A stretch of DNA of 64,000 bases from Casuarius casuarius (GCA_003342895.1 PTFA01000305.1:864818-928817); one strand, 5' to 3'; counted from the stretch's first letter, positions 48,977-61,855 are shown. The notes: generated by a model from the sequence alone, not told the origin. Numbers and translations are program-made.

Positions 48977-49465
48977 TCATAAACCTGGCAGAATATAAAG
49001 AAGGCAAGTGGAACATACATCCCAGTAGGTTATTCTTGGTAAGCCAAACTGTTCACCTTCAGAAGTGCCATGGTTGAAGCTGTGGATTATGTGACTTAGG
49101 TGAGAGATACCAAAGTGACTTTGGAAGAAAGTCAAGTTAAGTTTCAAGTTAAGTTTGCAAGAAAACTGAAATCGGAGTTGAACCCAGTATGTCAATCTCT
49201 CTAATTTGAGGAGCAGGAGGAGAAAGCGTGTTGAAAAAAGTGGGGATCTCGCAAAATCAAGTCTCTTGTTTTGAGCCCAAAAGGTTAATTCATTAAGGTG
49301 GGAGACTGAGTCGTAGGCAGAAAGCTTCCTTTGTTTCGTTGAACAAGGTCTGGGTTTAGGTGTAACCAGCTCCCTGGAACGAGTACCTACTCTGCCTTCA
49401 AGTTCCTCCTTAAAAATTTCCTTGTTCACGTCATCTTTGGCACCATTTGTTGTCATGCTAGACAT
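48977..49465 (-). CDS. Unrecognised 162-codon open frame (doubtful gene)
   Basis: Longest gap-free open frame in the window. It begins MSSMTTNGAKDDVNKEIFKE on the minus strand. The first ATG is in a weak context and a second, three codons later, has an A at -3. An in-frame TGA lies 12 nt upstream of the first ATG, so the frame is bounded. The first 70 or so residues are hydrophilic with mixed charge and look more protein-like than most frames here. The middle has a leucine run and a duplicated KLNL, caused by a 12-bp DNA duplication at 49133-49156. I recognise no domain or family. It runs opposite to the inferred plus-sense transcription. It could be a decayed retrocopy, an antisense transcript or chance. 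Confidence 0.15.
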   Translation of the reverse strand: MSSMTTNGAKDDVNKEIFKEELEGRVGTRSRELVTPKPRPCSTKQRKLSAYDSVSHLNELTFWAQNKRLDFARSPLFSTRFLLLLLKLERLTYWVQLRFQFSCKLNLKLNLTFFQSHFGISHLSHIIHSFNHGTSEGEQFGLPRITYWDVCSTCLLYILPGL

Positions 49466-50967
49466 AATTTTAAAAAGTCACTCTGAAAATAAGTTTTCTT
49501 AGGGAAAGTATTTCCTTTCCTCCTCTGGCCTCTCCTCCATCTGCACTCTCTGAAGTGAAAATAGACTGGGACAGGGTAGGGATATCTTCACTGTACCAGC
49601 CAGGAAAAGGGAAGAGCATTCATGAAACTTTCAATAGCAGCAGATCCAGAAAAGAGGAGCCCTTCTGTACTGTATCTTAGCCTTTCTGTATCCTTCTCCC
49701 TGTATCATTAATGTCTGTGTTATGTTGATCTTTCACTGTGTATTACTCTTCCCTTCCCCCCCAATTCTATGTAATAAAAGAGAAGTATCAGGTGAAAACT
49801 GTATTATAAATTAGCAGCATGTATTGCTGTTCTGCTACTTTTTAAGAGGAGGGGAAAATGTTCTTATCATGGAGGCCAGTGTTGCTGTAGGGTTTCATTT
49901 AACTGTTGCCCAGCCTAATTCATGTTACGTCTGTAGTCATCATCTCGCAGGTACAGATGTATTTATTCTAAACTTTATATAGAGTATGATGAGGGAAGGG
50001 GAAAATAGTAGGGTGGGAATCTGTGAGGAAAGGCAAGCAACATCGGTTGTGTTTCACCATGTAGTTTGTGAAGATGGTGTTTTGGTGGGTTTGGATTAGT
50101 TTTTGATGTGATGATTTACTGTTTGAGGAGAGCATGAAATAGCATCAAGAGTGTAGATGATCTCAATCTAGGGAGCATTGCAGAAGCGTAATGGAATTTC
50201 TTGTGAGAGAGATGTCTGAATGTTACTATAAAAACGTGTGTGGGTAAGGAGAGGGACACAAGTGATTTAGGCTTTGTGGATAGAAATGAAAGAGTTATTT
50301 AAGTACCTCTGAGTTCGACAGACATAAACTTCATCAGGAGCAAGAGAAAAACAATTGAGAGTTTGAAGTAAAGGATCATATGCTCAGAGCATGTTGGGGG
50401 GGGGGAAAGATTACAGGGACAGCTGTGTTTTGTGTAGCCTCAAAGGGTCATTGGATGTTGGCGATGTTATAGAAGCATGGGTTGCAGAAATAGGGAGTTG
50501 ACAAGTCTAAATGAGAGTAACTGTTCAATATAATAGTGGAAGAAGAAAAACAAGATTTTAGAAAAGCAGAAAGCAATGTCAGGTTTATTTTTGAAGTCAT
50601 TGTGGGTAAGTGGATAGCTGGAGTGTCAGAATGAAAATAATCTCCTGATGACAAGTTTTTGTGACAAACCAGATAGTATTAACGAGCCAAGGAGACCAAT
50701 CCCCTCTTCCATGAGACATTATCAGCTTCCTCAGCTCTGATACAGAGCAGTCCTGCTCGGATATTGTCAGAAACTGACCGCAAGTATAACTGTAGAGAAA
50801 AATTCTATTTTAGTCCAGTCTGTTGACACCTTCTTAAGAAATAAGACTGGCTCCCTTTCATGAGCTAATACTGAATTAACAGAATGTCTTTCCTGTTAAT
50901 GATGGAAAACAATTTTATTTCCACTGTGATTTCTACATACTGATTATAATGTATTTATTTTTGGCAG

Positions 50968-51015
50968 AGTGGAGTGAAAAGTGGATTCACAAAGTTCCAG
51001 CATTGACACTTTCAA
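50968..51015 (+). other. Candidate micro-exon (48 nt)
   Basis: A T-rich acceptor (tttatttttggcag) ends at 50967, and a donor (ttcaag followed by gtatga) begins at 51016. One frame is open with two leading bases and two trailing bases (WSEKWIHKV...TLS); the others have stops. Like the segment at 3228-3312 it ends in ctttcaag before the GT and has the same frame phases. The two cannot splice directly to each other in one coding frame. The peptide is not recognised. A cryptic pair is quite possible. Confidence 0.2.
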
Positions 51016-54000
51016 GGTATGAGTTTCTGCCCTTGAACTTGGGAAGAAGTTTGTCACCCTGTCCTTTTTTTACCCCAGGCATTGAGTGGTAACTTAATCT
51101 AATTCACACTAGCTTTAGTCCTTATCCCTTTTAAAAATTCTGAGTCAGATGATGGTTTAACTCGTGCCCATGTAGTCTTTGATTCCTTTCTCCTGACATA
51201 GCTAACTAGGGTACAAAGTTAGCAATCTGCTAAAAGTATCCTGGGCAGCTAGAGATATGATCACTTGCCCACCAGAACTTTTGGCCTTTTCTTGACAAAT
51301 GCATGCTAAATTATATACCTTTACGTGTAAAGGTTCTTTGCAAAGAGTGGGATTTCCCCACACACATGCACACCCGGTCTTCCTTTGATGCCCTTTTCGG
51401 CTTCTATGTCTGCGGTCCGTTGTAATTCATTTCTGCATTAATTTGGTATTTGTGAGTCGTCTTATGGTTATGTAAGATTCTGTAGGTTTTTATGAGCCTG
51501 AACTGCTGGTGAAAGAAATCATGGTAATGTCATCTTCAGCGGAGTTCTTCAGTATCATTCACTGACCAAATTTAGCAACAGAGGTTGGACAGAAACCTCC
51601 TTTAGCTTCATGACAGGATTCTTATAAAGACTCTAAAAAGTGAAGGAACAAGAAAATAACAGTTTAGCAAGAAACCGTGCAGCCTATGAAACTTATCCTC
51701 AGATCATTGACATTGTCTGATACACATTGATCATGCACTGATTCAGAAGACACTGGAGTTTCTTATCGATGGTTTATCCATCTGGGAAATGCCTCTTCTA
51801 GATACACCAAGGGAAGGGGACTTTATGTAACACTGAAGACATGGGTTGTGACTTCTCAGCCATGTTCAGATCTCTACAATGGCTGATTAAGCTGGAAGTA
51901 ACGTCTAGCCTGATGAGATGAATTGGCAGTTGTGGTTATGGTATAATAACTGTTAGGTAATGATTTTATAGTTCATGATACGTAGTTCAGGGTAGTTTAG
52001 AGTCTCCTGTGTTTCTTTACCAGATTCATGAGATAAAATTCTTTCATTTTATGACAGCTTTCCTTTCTCTGTACTTTATCAGTAGATACTAAATGAACAG
52101 ACCATAACTGTAATTACATTTTTGAAGTATGTGTGTTGTTTGTTCCAAAGCAGCTGTGATAAGATTTATAAAAGGGAGTTGACCACCTATCTCCCATTGC
52201 CTTTTGTTGTAACTGCTATCTGATTTTCTTAGATGATGAATCAGTATCAGAATTCCAGCATATGAAAAACCATATCACCTGCTGTGGTTGGTGTGTGTTG
52301 AACAACTTGAGGAACAGGCAAGATGGAATAATCAGTCTTGTAGGTGTTGTTTGGAAAAGGAAATCTTGCATTGTCTAATACTACAGGAGGAAGAACATTG
52401 AAATTTTGAAAGTGAACGGGTCTGTTTTAATTTTTAGAGCTCCAACTTTACCAGTCATGACTCATAAACTAGTGTTTAACTGTTTCTCAGTATGGTGGAT
52501 GTCCATTTATGATGTGCCTGATTCTGCCTTGTTAATACATGTCGCATGAAGTTTGATGCCTCCCTCATGCACCAATTTATACATGAGCATAGTCTTGCCA
52601 TTATTTTGATGTCCTATTAAAATCCATAGATCTACTTATGTTAATAAGAAATGAGACAAAATGCAAAGCTAAAGGAGTTACTATTAAAATAGTTATTTAA
52701 ACAATATTTTTAAAACAGCATTATTTTTAAAAGTTGCTTGATTTGATGTTTCACATATGTAAATGTAATCACAGATTTTTTTTGTTTGTTTGTTTATAAA
52801 GGTACTGTTTTGTTTTCTTTTTAGAATTAGGCATGAACAGCCAGTGTGTCAGATAATCCATTGTTGTGATCTACTTGTCTACTGAATTGATCAGAAGTAC
52901 TCTCTTCTTTGTGCTACCTGATGTACTCACTTCTGCTGCTATATTGTCTTGTCATTTATTGCAATTTGTCATTACTCCCTTTTAGAAGAGAGCACTCTCA
53001 AAATGGTGTATGTTTACACTTTTAGACTCTCTTCGTTGAAAGCTCTGACGCTGCCTGTTAATTCTCTACGTGAGGCTAAAATAGAATTGTTTTAGACATT
53101 CTGTTGAAGGGATCACAGTAAGAAAGAGACTTAAACCTTCACTGCCCATTGATAGCAGCTTAGGACGTCCCTGTGACCCAAAGAGCATGGGATTTGATTC
53201 AAAATTCAGAATTAGCAGGAGCCCCCTGCTCTCATAGGGAGTGTGAAGAGCGTAAGTCTGTGAACTTAACAAAATAAAACACCCCAGCTACTGATAATCT
53301 GTTTTAGTAAAAGTTGGTTATGATGATTAAAGAAAAAATTGTTACAGTGTAAGCATGAGAGATGACCTAATGTGATACTGAAACAATAGTTAATTATTTG
53401 CTGCAATATAGCTCAGTTAAAAAATAAATAAATAAAGAAATCATGCATTATTCAGTCAAGTTATTGGACTCAATTTTTTCAGAGTCTGAAGGGCTGCGTT
53501 ATACTGCTTATAAGCTAATGCATTTCTTTGAATGTTCTTGGCTGTGAAATGTCTTCATGTATGTTTAATTCTCAGCATCTCAGAGTAAGTTGCTGATTTG
53601 TTTGCAGATGTTGAATGAAACTCTGGTATTTTTGTATCTTGAATCATAATCATTGCCTGAATTTTTTCCTAAGAAGTGAGAAACTTTTTCAGCCTTTTAC
53701 GGAGTAGGTAAGATAGAAATTTCACCACAAATATCTCTACTTTTCTTCCATTTTGCTTAAAGGCATTAGAAAAGCAGGGCCTGAAGAAGTGAAGAATTGT
53801 ATTGCCCTGCAGTCTAAACCTTACTCAATTTGATCTTAGACCAGTGAGTGTTTTAAGATCTCGTGAATCAGTATCACGGCTAGAAACACCTATACTGTTG
53901 CACTGAGAAGCTCTCATCACAGGCTTCGGGAGTGATTTGTATCTGGCTCTAGTAGCTCAGGTGAATGCTATAGCTTAAAAGGGTGACAATCTAATTCATT

Positions 54001-55859
54001 TGAAGGATGTTTTCAAGGAGGAGCTATCTTTTTTAAACTTGTATGAATTTTTTTTCCTTTTCCTTTAAGGCCTCTTCATTAATAACTGAGCCAACCCAAT
54101 CAAACAGGTAGAGTGTTGCAAGCCTAATACCTGTACAAAAATTAAAAGGAAAAAAATCTGAAAAAAATGGTGAAATGCAACAGAAAGAAGACGCAGAAGG
54201 GTGTGTGATGACATAAAGGCTTTATTGGCAACGTCTGAGATGCCCACATACAAGTAAATTATGCAGGTCACCCCAAATGAGTTCCAGTAAAAGCTTTATA
54301 CCAACATGAACAGTCCCATTTATAGAGGCAGCTCTCCGTCTAAATATAAACTGCTCCCAGTCATGTCTAGACCAACATCAGAGCTGTGCTAGTGTTAAAA
54401 GTGGGGGTTCAGAAGTAAGAGTATAAGCTATAACATTTTTCAAGTTGCTAGGTATTATAATTAACATCTAAACTTTGTGACAGTGTTACATGTGTGAATG
54501 TCACAGGACACTGCGTTGCCCAAGACATCTCTTCTTTCTCCTTTTTAAGTGTCAGAAGGTATGTCTGATGGACGTGACCTGTAATCCAAATATTCTTTAG
54601 CGTGTGTTTTGAAGCTTTGAGAATGTATCGGTGGGTGGATGGATGGATAGATCAGTAAATGACTTTCATTGCTAACTGTTTTCAGCAGTTGAGTTTTAAT
54701 GAGTCTTTCAACTGTTGCTGCTGTGTTTAATCTGCTTGCTTACTCAGCATTCAACATTGAAGAAGCTTTCTAGGAGGTTAATGTTGTCATGATTACAGAA
54801 GAGGTTAGTTTGATTGTGTTCTGTACAGATCTTGTATTAAGAGCTCTTTTTTAATTGAGAAATCTATGCTGTGCATACAGATAATTAGGATAGATGAGTG
54901 AGTGTTGTGTTTGGATGTGCACATCCAAATATACAATTGCTATATTAAGATAAATAACTCAGAGTGGATGAAGTTATAAACAGAGGTCCTGATTCTCTAG
55001 CAGTGGTCTTGCTCTGTCATGTCCTATATTTGTCAGTGGGTTCTCCTTTTGGATTTGTGATTTAATATGTATTGACAGACAGTGGAGTAGAATGAAAAGG
55101 ACCGCAAAAAGCGGTTTCTTCCACTTTTTTTCATTTAACATTTAGAATTCTTCTTTAGTTTACTTGATAGGCTGCTAACATCTCTTAAAATAAATAACCA
55201 CAAGCCAGTCACTCTTAAAGGTGGGCAATACTCTTTTTATTTTTTTTTTAAAGTGTACCAATGTGAAGAAAATAGTGATATTTCTGGTAAGTGTACTAAA
55301 AAAACAGGAGTTCTGATCAAATGCCAGCTCTTACATCAGTCTTCTTTGTAATCTGTCTTGCTGATCTGTGACCTTGACTTTGTGTTTGTGTTTGTATGTC
55401 AATTCTATTTTAGGGATGGACAAACCAAGTTCAATTGAATAGGATTTATACTCCAGCTTCATAGGATGCCTCAGTGTAATATGAAAGTTAACATATTTGA
55501 ATGAGTTATTCAGTTTCTAGTCTTTCTCAGATTGCAGAGGGCTTGCGCACAGTGGCACTTTTTTGGATTTTGTTTCCTTTAATCTTGTTTAAAAGATGCT
55601 TCTTAGAAAAGGCATCCTCTTTATCTTAAAATGAACTCTAAATTCAGTATAGACATTTTGCCTAGAAGTGGAGTCTCCTCTTAGAGAATCTCACAAGTAG
55701 GAATGCTCCTGCCTCTTTAATGTGACGTAAGTGCAGTTTGGCACTGAAAGGAATAGGCCCTGCTCTCTGTCCTTCACCACCACCAGTCCAGTCATGCATT
55801 CCCACATGGAGGACTGGCTTCTGATCTAGGTGAAAACAGCCTGTCAACAGTATTTTGGG

Positions 55860-55895
55860 TTTTTTGTTTTGTTGTTTTGTTTTGTTTTGTTTTTG
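55860..55895 (+). repeat. (TTTTG)n tract
   Basis: About seven imperfect copies of a TTTTG/TTTG unit. Simple repeat without associated element. Confidence 0.9.
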
Positions 55896-56821
55896 CCATG
55901 ATCAGGTCCTTAGTCCTACTTGCCACTTAAGATCTTTCTGTAGGAATGCTAGTGTCAATGCAAGGAAGACTACAGGAGCAAGCAGCTGAAGACTGGTAGA
56001 GGAAATCAAGGCTACACATTTTGACAGCATCTTCGCACTTAAATGAGATGAAAATTCCTGTGGAACCATATTCTTGTGTATATTTAAAAGTGTGGCTTCT
56101 GAGCTAGTTTGTTTTGTTTATTACTAGAGGTCTCATCTGCAACTGAGATTGACTGTTTTCAGATAGGGATGGGGCTCGCTTTAAGCCTGTTAGACTGTGA
56201 TTGACTGGTACCACTTCTGCTCATCAGAGTTCTTGAGTATGGGCTTAATTTTGGACATATGCTGGCATGGAATTTAAGCACATGCTTTAAGTGTGTTTTG
56301 TATAACTAATGCTTTAGACAAGTGGCTTTATTAAAGACTTAGTGAAGTTGTTGGTTTGACGGGTACTGTGGAAGATGGCCCCAAATTAGTTATTACTTCT
56401 GTGATGCCAATAAGGAATAATAGATTTATTTTTAATAGGTCCTGCAGTTTGGAATAATGTTCTTATATGTAGAAAATTTCATGCTTTCTGCAGAGATCAA
56501 TAGCACATCTGTGTTGTTTTGTTTTATATAGTTTCTAAACAGGTATGAGTACCTGTTTCAACTTACTTGACACTAATGGAACAAGCAGTAATGATAAATA
56601 GCCTTTTCTTGCTATTTTGCAATTATTTCCTTCATGCAGCATTCATGAAAGACAGATATAAAACATATCAGTAAGAGCTGTTTTCCACAACTTTGTGACA
56701 GCATATCATCCTTCTGCTTAAAATGCTTGTCATCTTTATCAACATAAAATTTGAGAAATTACTTCAAAGTGTGTGTCCTTGTCTTGAGCGTTTAGAGTAG
56801 TTAAACACTTCCTCTTCCCAG

Positions 56822-56867
56822 CCATCCACTGTTCCTACCATCATGACTTTGTGGCAGTGAATACAGA
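56822..56867 (+). other. Candidate micro-exon (46 nt)
   Basis: A strong acceptor (cacttcctcttcccag) ends at 56821. A near-ideal donor (cagA followed by gtaagtatt) begins at 56868. One frame is open, with two leading and two trailing bases (IHCSYHHDFVAVNT); the other frames have stops. It is one of the best paired splice signals in the window. The short length and lack of a recognised peptide keep confidence low. Confidence 0.25.
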
Positions 56868-59028
56868 GTAAGTATTTTCTTTGGTTTTTAGTCAAGTCAG
56901 TATTTTAGTGATTCTGATTTGACTCATGGCTCAAGTTGAGCTGCAGCCTGATTCCTAGTGTTTGAGAGTATTATTAACTAACTAATCATCTCTGTTACAT
57001 GCATCTATATGACTTAAAAGGCTTTTAATTTTTTCTTTGGGGATTTATGTTATGAATACTTTTAGATTAATTCTGGCACAGTGGTAGGTTGTGGAGCTTT
57101 CTTTACTGTATGTTGTTAGCTTTCTCCCCAAGTTTTGCTAGAGTTAGTTGTAATGGTGTATCTTTAATTTCATTTGGTTTAATTACTGCTTTGGAAAAAA
57201 ATCAGTTTGTCATTGTAAATGAGCTAGTAGAGACTTTTTGCTAATGCAGATTTTTCCTTTCTCACTGAAGTGAAATTATATGAGCTTTTTTCTGTCCTTA
57301 GCCTTTTGAAACGTGATCTACAAGAGGCTTACGTCCCCCATTAAAATGGAGACTACATTGTCCTTCCTCTCACTAAAAACAAACAAATCAATCGCCTGGA
57401 TCATTAAAACTGCTTTTTTTTCCCCCAGGTATCATTATGAGTTTTATAAGACTGTATGATCCTGTACTTTACGTTACTATGGAATTACTCTGCTTTTGCT
57501 TTCTGTTAGTTAAAACCTGTTCTACTGAAAGAAAGTGACTCAAATTCAAAACTAATCATGAGATACTTGGTCCTAAGTGGAGCAGGACCACAGTCAGTAA
57601 GAGTTGTGCATTTATTTTAGCTGGTGCTGTGTTGTAGCTTTGACTTTGGGCAGCCAAATCCTGGTTAAAATAACATGAAATGACTTTTTTCATGTGACAA
57701 GTCACCGAACCTGTACAGTTAATCCAACAACGCCAATGGCGTTACTGAGAAATACACAATTTTATTGAAACACTGTGGAGATTTGGCCGTATCTTTAGAT
57801 CCGTCCAACAAGTAGAAGGTCAGAGTTGTGTGGAAATGCATTATCTGTATGTATTGATCATAACTCAGAAGCATGACTGTCCTGAGGAGCACATTGACTT
57901 CTTCACTGTATTTTAATCAGGTTTCATTCTTGAGGAGTTGCCATATAGCAAAATGCTTAGTGAGTGATTTTTCGCTGCAGGTTTGGGGGGGGGGGGTGGT
58001 GTAAATCTGGTTGTAAAATTTTTATTTTGAATATTTTGAATGTTTTAATGTAAGTGGTTTACAAAGATTGGAAAGATGCATCCACTCTCCACTCCCTTGT
58101 ACCTACCAGTATATTATTTTATTAGAATTTGTTTGGTTTCCACCCCTCTAATCTGAAAAAAATCTTGGCATATATTTCTGTGCCTATTTGCTTTTGGCTC
58201 TTTGAATAAGAAGAGTCAATTAATGAAAGTTTTCATGCTCACTATATTCCTGGGCTTTGATCACCACACTACCAAAGTTAATGAGGAGTTAGTAATACGC
58301 ACTATTTCTGTATTCCTGTCCTTCCTGGGGGCAGTAGGGGCAAGGTTCACTGTTCTGTCTTACCAGGTCCCTCCTTCACCCTTTCTGTTTTCCGTAGCAA
58401 AAGATCACTAAGCTGTCACTCGTAGGGGAGGTTTTGGATGCCAGATACTTGGTTCCTTCACAGGTGGCATTTGTATTTCGAACGTTTGTTCCATTTTGTG
58501 CTAGAACTGGCAAAGAGTTGGCAAAGAAAGTTTACTTCTAAGTTGGTGAGCGCATGTTAGCAGAGCCTGATTGAACAAACTCAGAGACGCTCCTTATGGT
58601 ACAGTTACAGTACTAAACAGAAGTGTTCATCCGGGAGTATTTGTGAGAACAAATACATGTGCATGGGTCTGTGCAAAGGAATTGACTGAAATTTATGTGA
58701 ACTGCTCATTTACAGAGGTGTATTGCAATATGCACAAGGTGGGTTTTTCCACAAGCGATTACTTTTGCAAGGCTCATTCTTTAGGAAATACTAGTTTAAG
58801 GTAGGCTGACATTAACTATTGTTTTGAGAGTGCCAAGAGCCTGAAAAACAGCTAAATATATGGTTCTTCTCTGAAATAAACTGAACTTCCTAGTAGGAGG
58901 TTTTAAAGTGCAGGACAGATTTCGATTAAACTGTGCGCAGTGCTGGGGCATACGTACAAATCTTCTGAGCTCCTTCCTACTTGTGAAGAAAACTTCAGAA
59001 ACATTGGTCACCTGTAACTTAGGCAGAA
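56868..59028. other. Non-coding AT-rich stretch, no gene recognised
   Basis: No gene was recognised. It contains a 12-nt poly-G (57985-57996) preceded by ctgcag, and short chance open frames. An acceptor-like sequence (tttctgtccttag) ends near 57301 without a partner donor. Confidence 0.5.
57985..57996 (+). repeat. Poly-G tract (12 nt)
   Basis: Twelve Gs followed by tggtgg. Single G-run; unlikely to form an intramolecular quadruplex alone. Confidence 0.9.
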
Positions 59029-59442
59029 ATGGTGTGCCTCAGGCCTTGCGTATGCTGCGCACTGCTTTCTCGAGGAGGTAGCCGAGATGGGTTGGACACC
59101 AGAATCAGGCGAGCCGTGGCAGAGCAGCACCGGGTCGATGCACTCTGCTTCTCAGCGCAGGCTGACCTCCGTGGCGTTCCCTGCTGCCCAGCTAGGCTTA
59201 CTCTGGCACCTGAGCTGTCTTGGTGCTCTCTTGCATATGCCACAGCCTGCAGTGCGGGTGTACCCTTTTCACCGAGAATCACCGTTCTCAGATTGCCGTC
59301 ATTTATGGTCTTACTGTCCCCTCTCCTGGGAGAGGCCTGCATCAGGGTTAAATGGACGCTCCCTCTCAAAGAGCTCTTCCTGGGCGTTCGGTCAAAGCCT
59401 GTGATTTACCAACACTGTTCAGATTTTAGGTCTTTCGCATGA
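59029..59442 (+). other. CpG-rich patch with overlapping open frames
   Basis: The interval 59048-59176 has 11 CpG dinucleotides in about 130 bp, far above the CpG-poor surroundings. The locally GC-rich sequence gives long frames on both strands at once: 137 and 105 codons on plus, 116 on minus. This is what low stop-codon density produces, so none is called as a gene. The 137-codon plus frame (MVCLRPCVCC start) has no recognised domain. The patch could be a small unmethylated regulatory element or alternative promoter, or the remains of a GC-rich insertion. Confidence 0.3.
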
Positions 59443-59689
59443 AAATACTTCTGCCTCCAAACTGCCTCTGAGTTTGAGGAGTTATGACTTCTGCTTCTCT
59501 CCTCACATGCACACAAATGTGCACAGTCTGCTTTGTCACCTCCCTGAAAGGGTATCTGCTTAAATACAGAAATCTCTCTGACATTTCCTCACCTCATTTA
59601 AACAGACAGTGGAAATATTATATTCCTGCTTGATAAATTACGTATCGTCCCAAAGCTGCTTGTTGCCATGAGGTGGTACGGCATGGTCT

Positions 59690-59910
59690 GGGTGAGTCAC
59701 GGATTCCAGGGCTGGGGAGAATCCCATGTGAATGCGAGGGACGGAGAGCGCTGAGATTAGATGTTTGAATCCCCCTTTGCATGCCAGAGAGGGAGTATGC
59801 ATGAACAGTCTCCCCTTTCCTTGTGTGAGTCTGGGGCCATAATTAGCATCCGCATTAAATAGCGTTTACATTTAATGCAACAGTCCTGAAAACAAAGGTC
59901 CACATAAATC
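59690..59910. promoter_or_regulatory. Possible conserved non-coding element
   Basis: High-complexity sequence containing ctttgcat (POU/octamer-like), cataattagcat (homeodomain TAATTA-like) and a perfect 9-bp inverted repeat (gcattaaat at 59852-59860 and atttaatgc at 59870-59878, 9-bp spacer). Motif density and freedom from simple repeats resemble vertebrate developmental enhancers. Conservation is not testable here. Confidence 0.3.
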
Positions 59911-61855
59911 TAAATGGTCCCTTTTTTTCGTTTGGTTGTTGGTTTGCTAAGAATTCAGTCAAATAGTCTGTCATATCTTACTGGAAGAAAACATTTCTTG
60001 TATGTGCTGTGCTGTTGGTTCTGTGTTCATGTCACTTTTATGTGGCTAGGAGTGTTCGGTTACTCAGGGTTTGTGTGCTTTATCAAAATGGTTGACATCA
60101 CATCATAGCTCAAGAAGGGATGCAAACTCTTACAGAATTTTTCTGCAGTATTTTTCAAAACCCTACTGTCTAAACTGCTGAAACAATCAGAAGTTTTGGG
60201 TTGGGTGGGTTTTGGTCTCTTCCACTTGCACCTTTTGCCCCCAAACACTGAATGAGAAAACCTGTCTGTTGTCTGAAGTGTCTCTTAGCGAGAGAGAGTA
60301 CGGTCAGGATTGTGTTTGGCAGCGCACAGCGTAACAAAGCAATAGGGAAAAGGCCTTTCCTTTTTGTTTACTTGTGCAGGAGATAGCCAGAGCCATTAAG
60401 TTATTGCCGTTGCTAACCCTGCTCTTATCCAGAGGGGATGTTTTAGAGAGTGAATAATGATCCCGTGTCCTGCGGCAGCCAGCAGGACAGCGTCAGCGTG
60501 GAGGGAACAGCCCCTGCCCCTGGCAGGCGGCTCCAGTTCGGTTGCAGGATCGAGACTGCTGAAGCCCCTTGAGAAATCCTGGCAGCAGCAGCAGGAACTC
60601 CTTTTGCTGCAATGTGATTCCCAGGATGGCTTTTCCTTACAGCCTTTTTAAAGCAATGGGCTATCCTTTCCATGCTTGAAATGTCCTTTGGAGTCAGCCA
60701 CTAGGCCTAACGAAGGAGAGAATAAGGAGTCAGTCTCTTGGGAAGAAGCTTAGCTTTGCTTTTGCGAAGTGACCTCCTACAATTGCAGGAAAGAAGGAAT
60801 TTGATGTTTATGAATTGTAAACAAGGCCTGTTGATTCCAGAGTTCTTTAGACATGTAACTGTGGGAGAATTCACTATTTATTGCTGAATTTTGCTCCACA
60901 ATCTGATTGCTTTTGCTCTTTTTTCTCTCTTTTTTTTTTTTCTTTTGAATTTCATTTGTAAAGGAAACCTTCAAAATGTCTTCACAGCCTGAAGCAAAAC
61001 TGTGAAGAGGTCTCAGCTGCTCAATTCATCTCAATAGATTTCCGACACAGAGCGTGGATTTAGCAAAGCACTAAAATACTTGATTCTCTTAAAGCACGTG
61101 CTTAAGTGCTGTTGAAGTACCTGCACATTTCTGCAGCTCTATGGATGTGCTGTGCTCCGTGTGGGTCATTGAATCAGACCTGCTTTACTGCTTAGAACCT
61201 TAGTAAAAACAGTCGACTAACATGCTTATCCCACTATTCTGAATGCGTCCTGCCTGCCTGCCAAAATCAAAGAAATACAAATTGAGTTTAATAGCAAAAT
61301 AAATCATTCTGGGACAGCTAGTCTCATTTTCCGTACTCATGTTTAGTTCACTGAAAGATTCTGCTGCAATTTCCAGCGCATCTAGGAATTCTTTTGTAGA
61401 GCTTAATTTCATTGTGCTCTGCGGTCCTTCACTGTAGACAGCTATAAGGACAGGGAATCATTTAAAAATCTCTGTTTTAGGTACTTAGTGCTGTTATTGG
61501 AGCTGTTGGGCAACTCACAGCCTTTAATATATTTATTCTCAATTATCTCTCAGAAGTTTTCAGCTACTATTACTCCACCTGGGAAAATAGGAGATACAGA
61601 AAAGTAAAACCAGAAGTCAGTCTGTCTGCAGCACAGTGGGTAATGGGACCCCTGGATCCCAAGCTGGCACTATAATTGCTGTACTGTATTCCTCAAATCT
61701 GTAATAGTTAAAATGACTGACTAAACCATTGGCTGATGTGGTGTGCTCTGACCATTACATTTGGGAATACAAGAGTGGGAAGGTAGTGAGCTAGTGAGAA
61801 ACCTTTTCTGAGTCCTACAGTAGATTTTAACTGTTCAGAAACAGTTTATTTTATT

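Larger units (their letters stand above)
47106..56821. other. Non-coding AT-rich stretch, no gene recognised
   Basis: No known gene. Listed separately are two long poly-T tracts, a 162-codon minus frame and one candidate exon. An acceptor-like site ending near 52824 (tgttttgttttctttttag) has no partner donor. A TGACCTTGA half-site lies at 55369-55377, a short GGAT repeat near 54630-54650, and a TTTTG repeat at 55860-55895. Confidence 0.5.
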
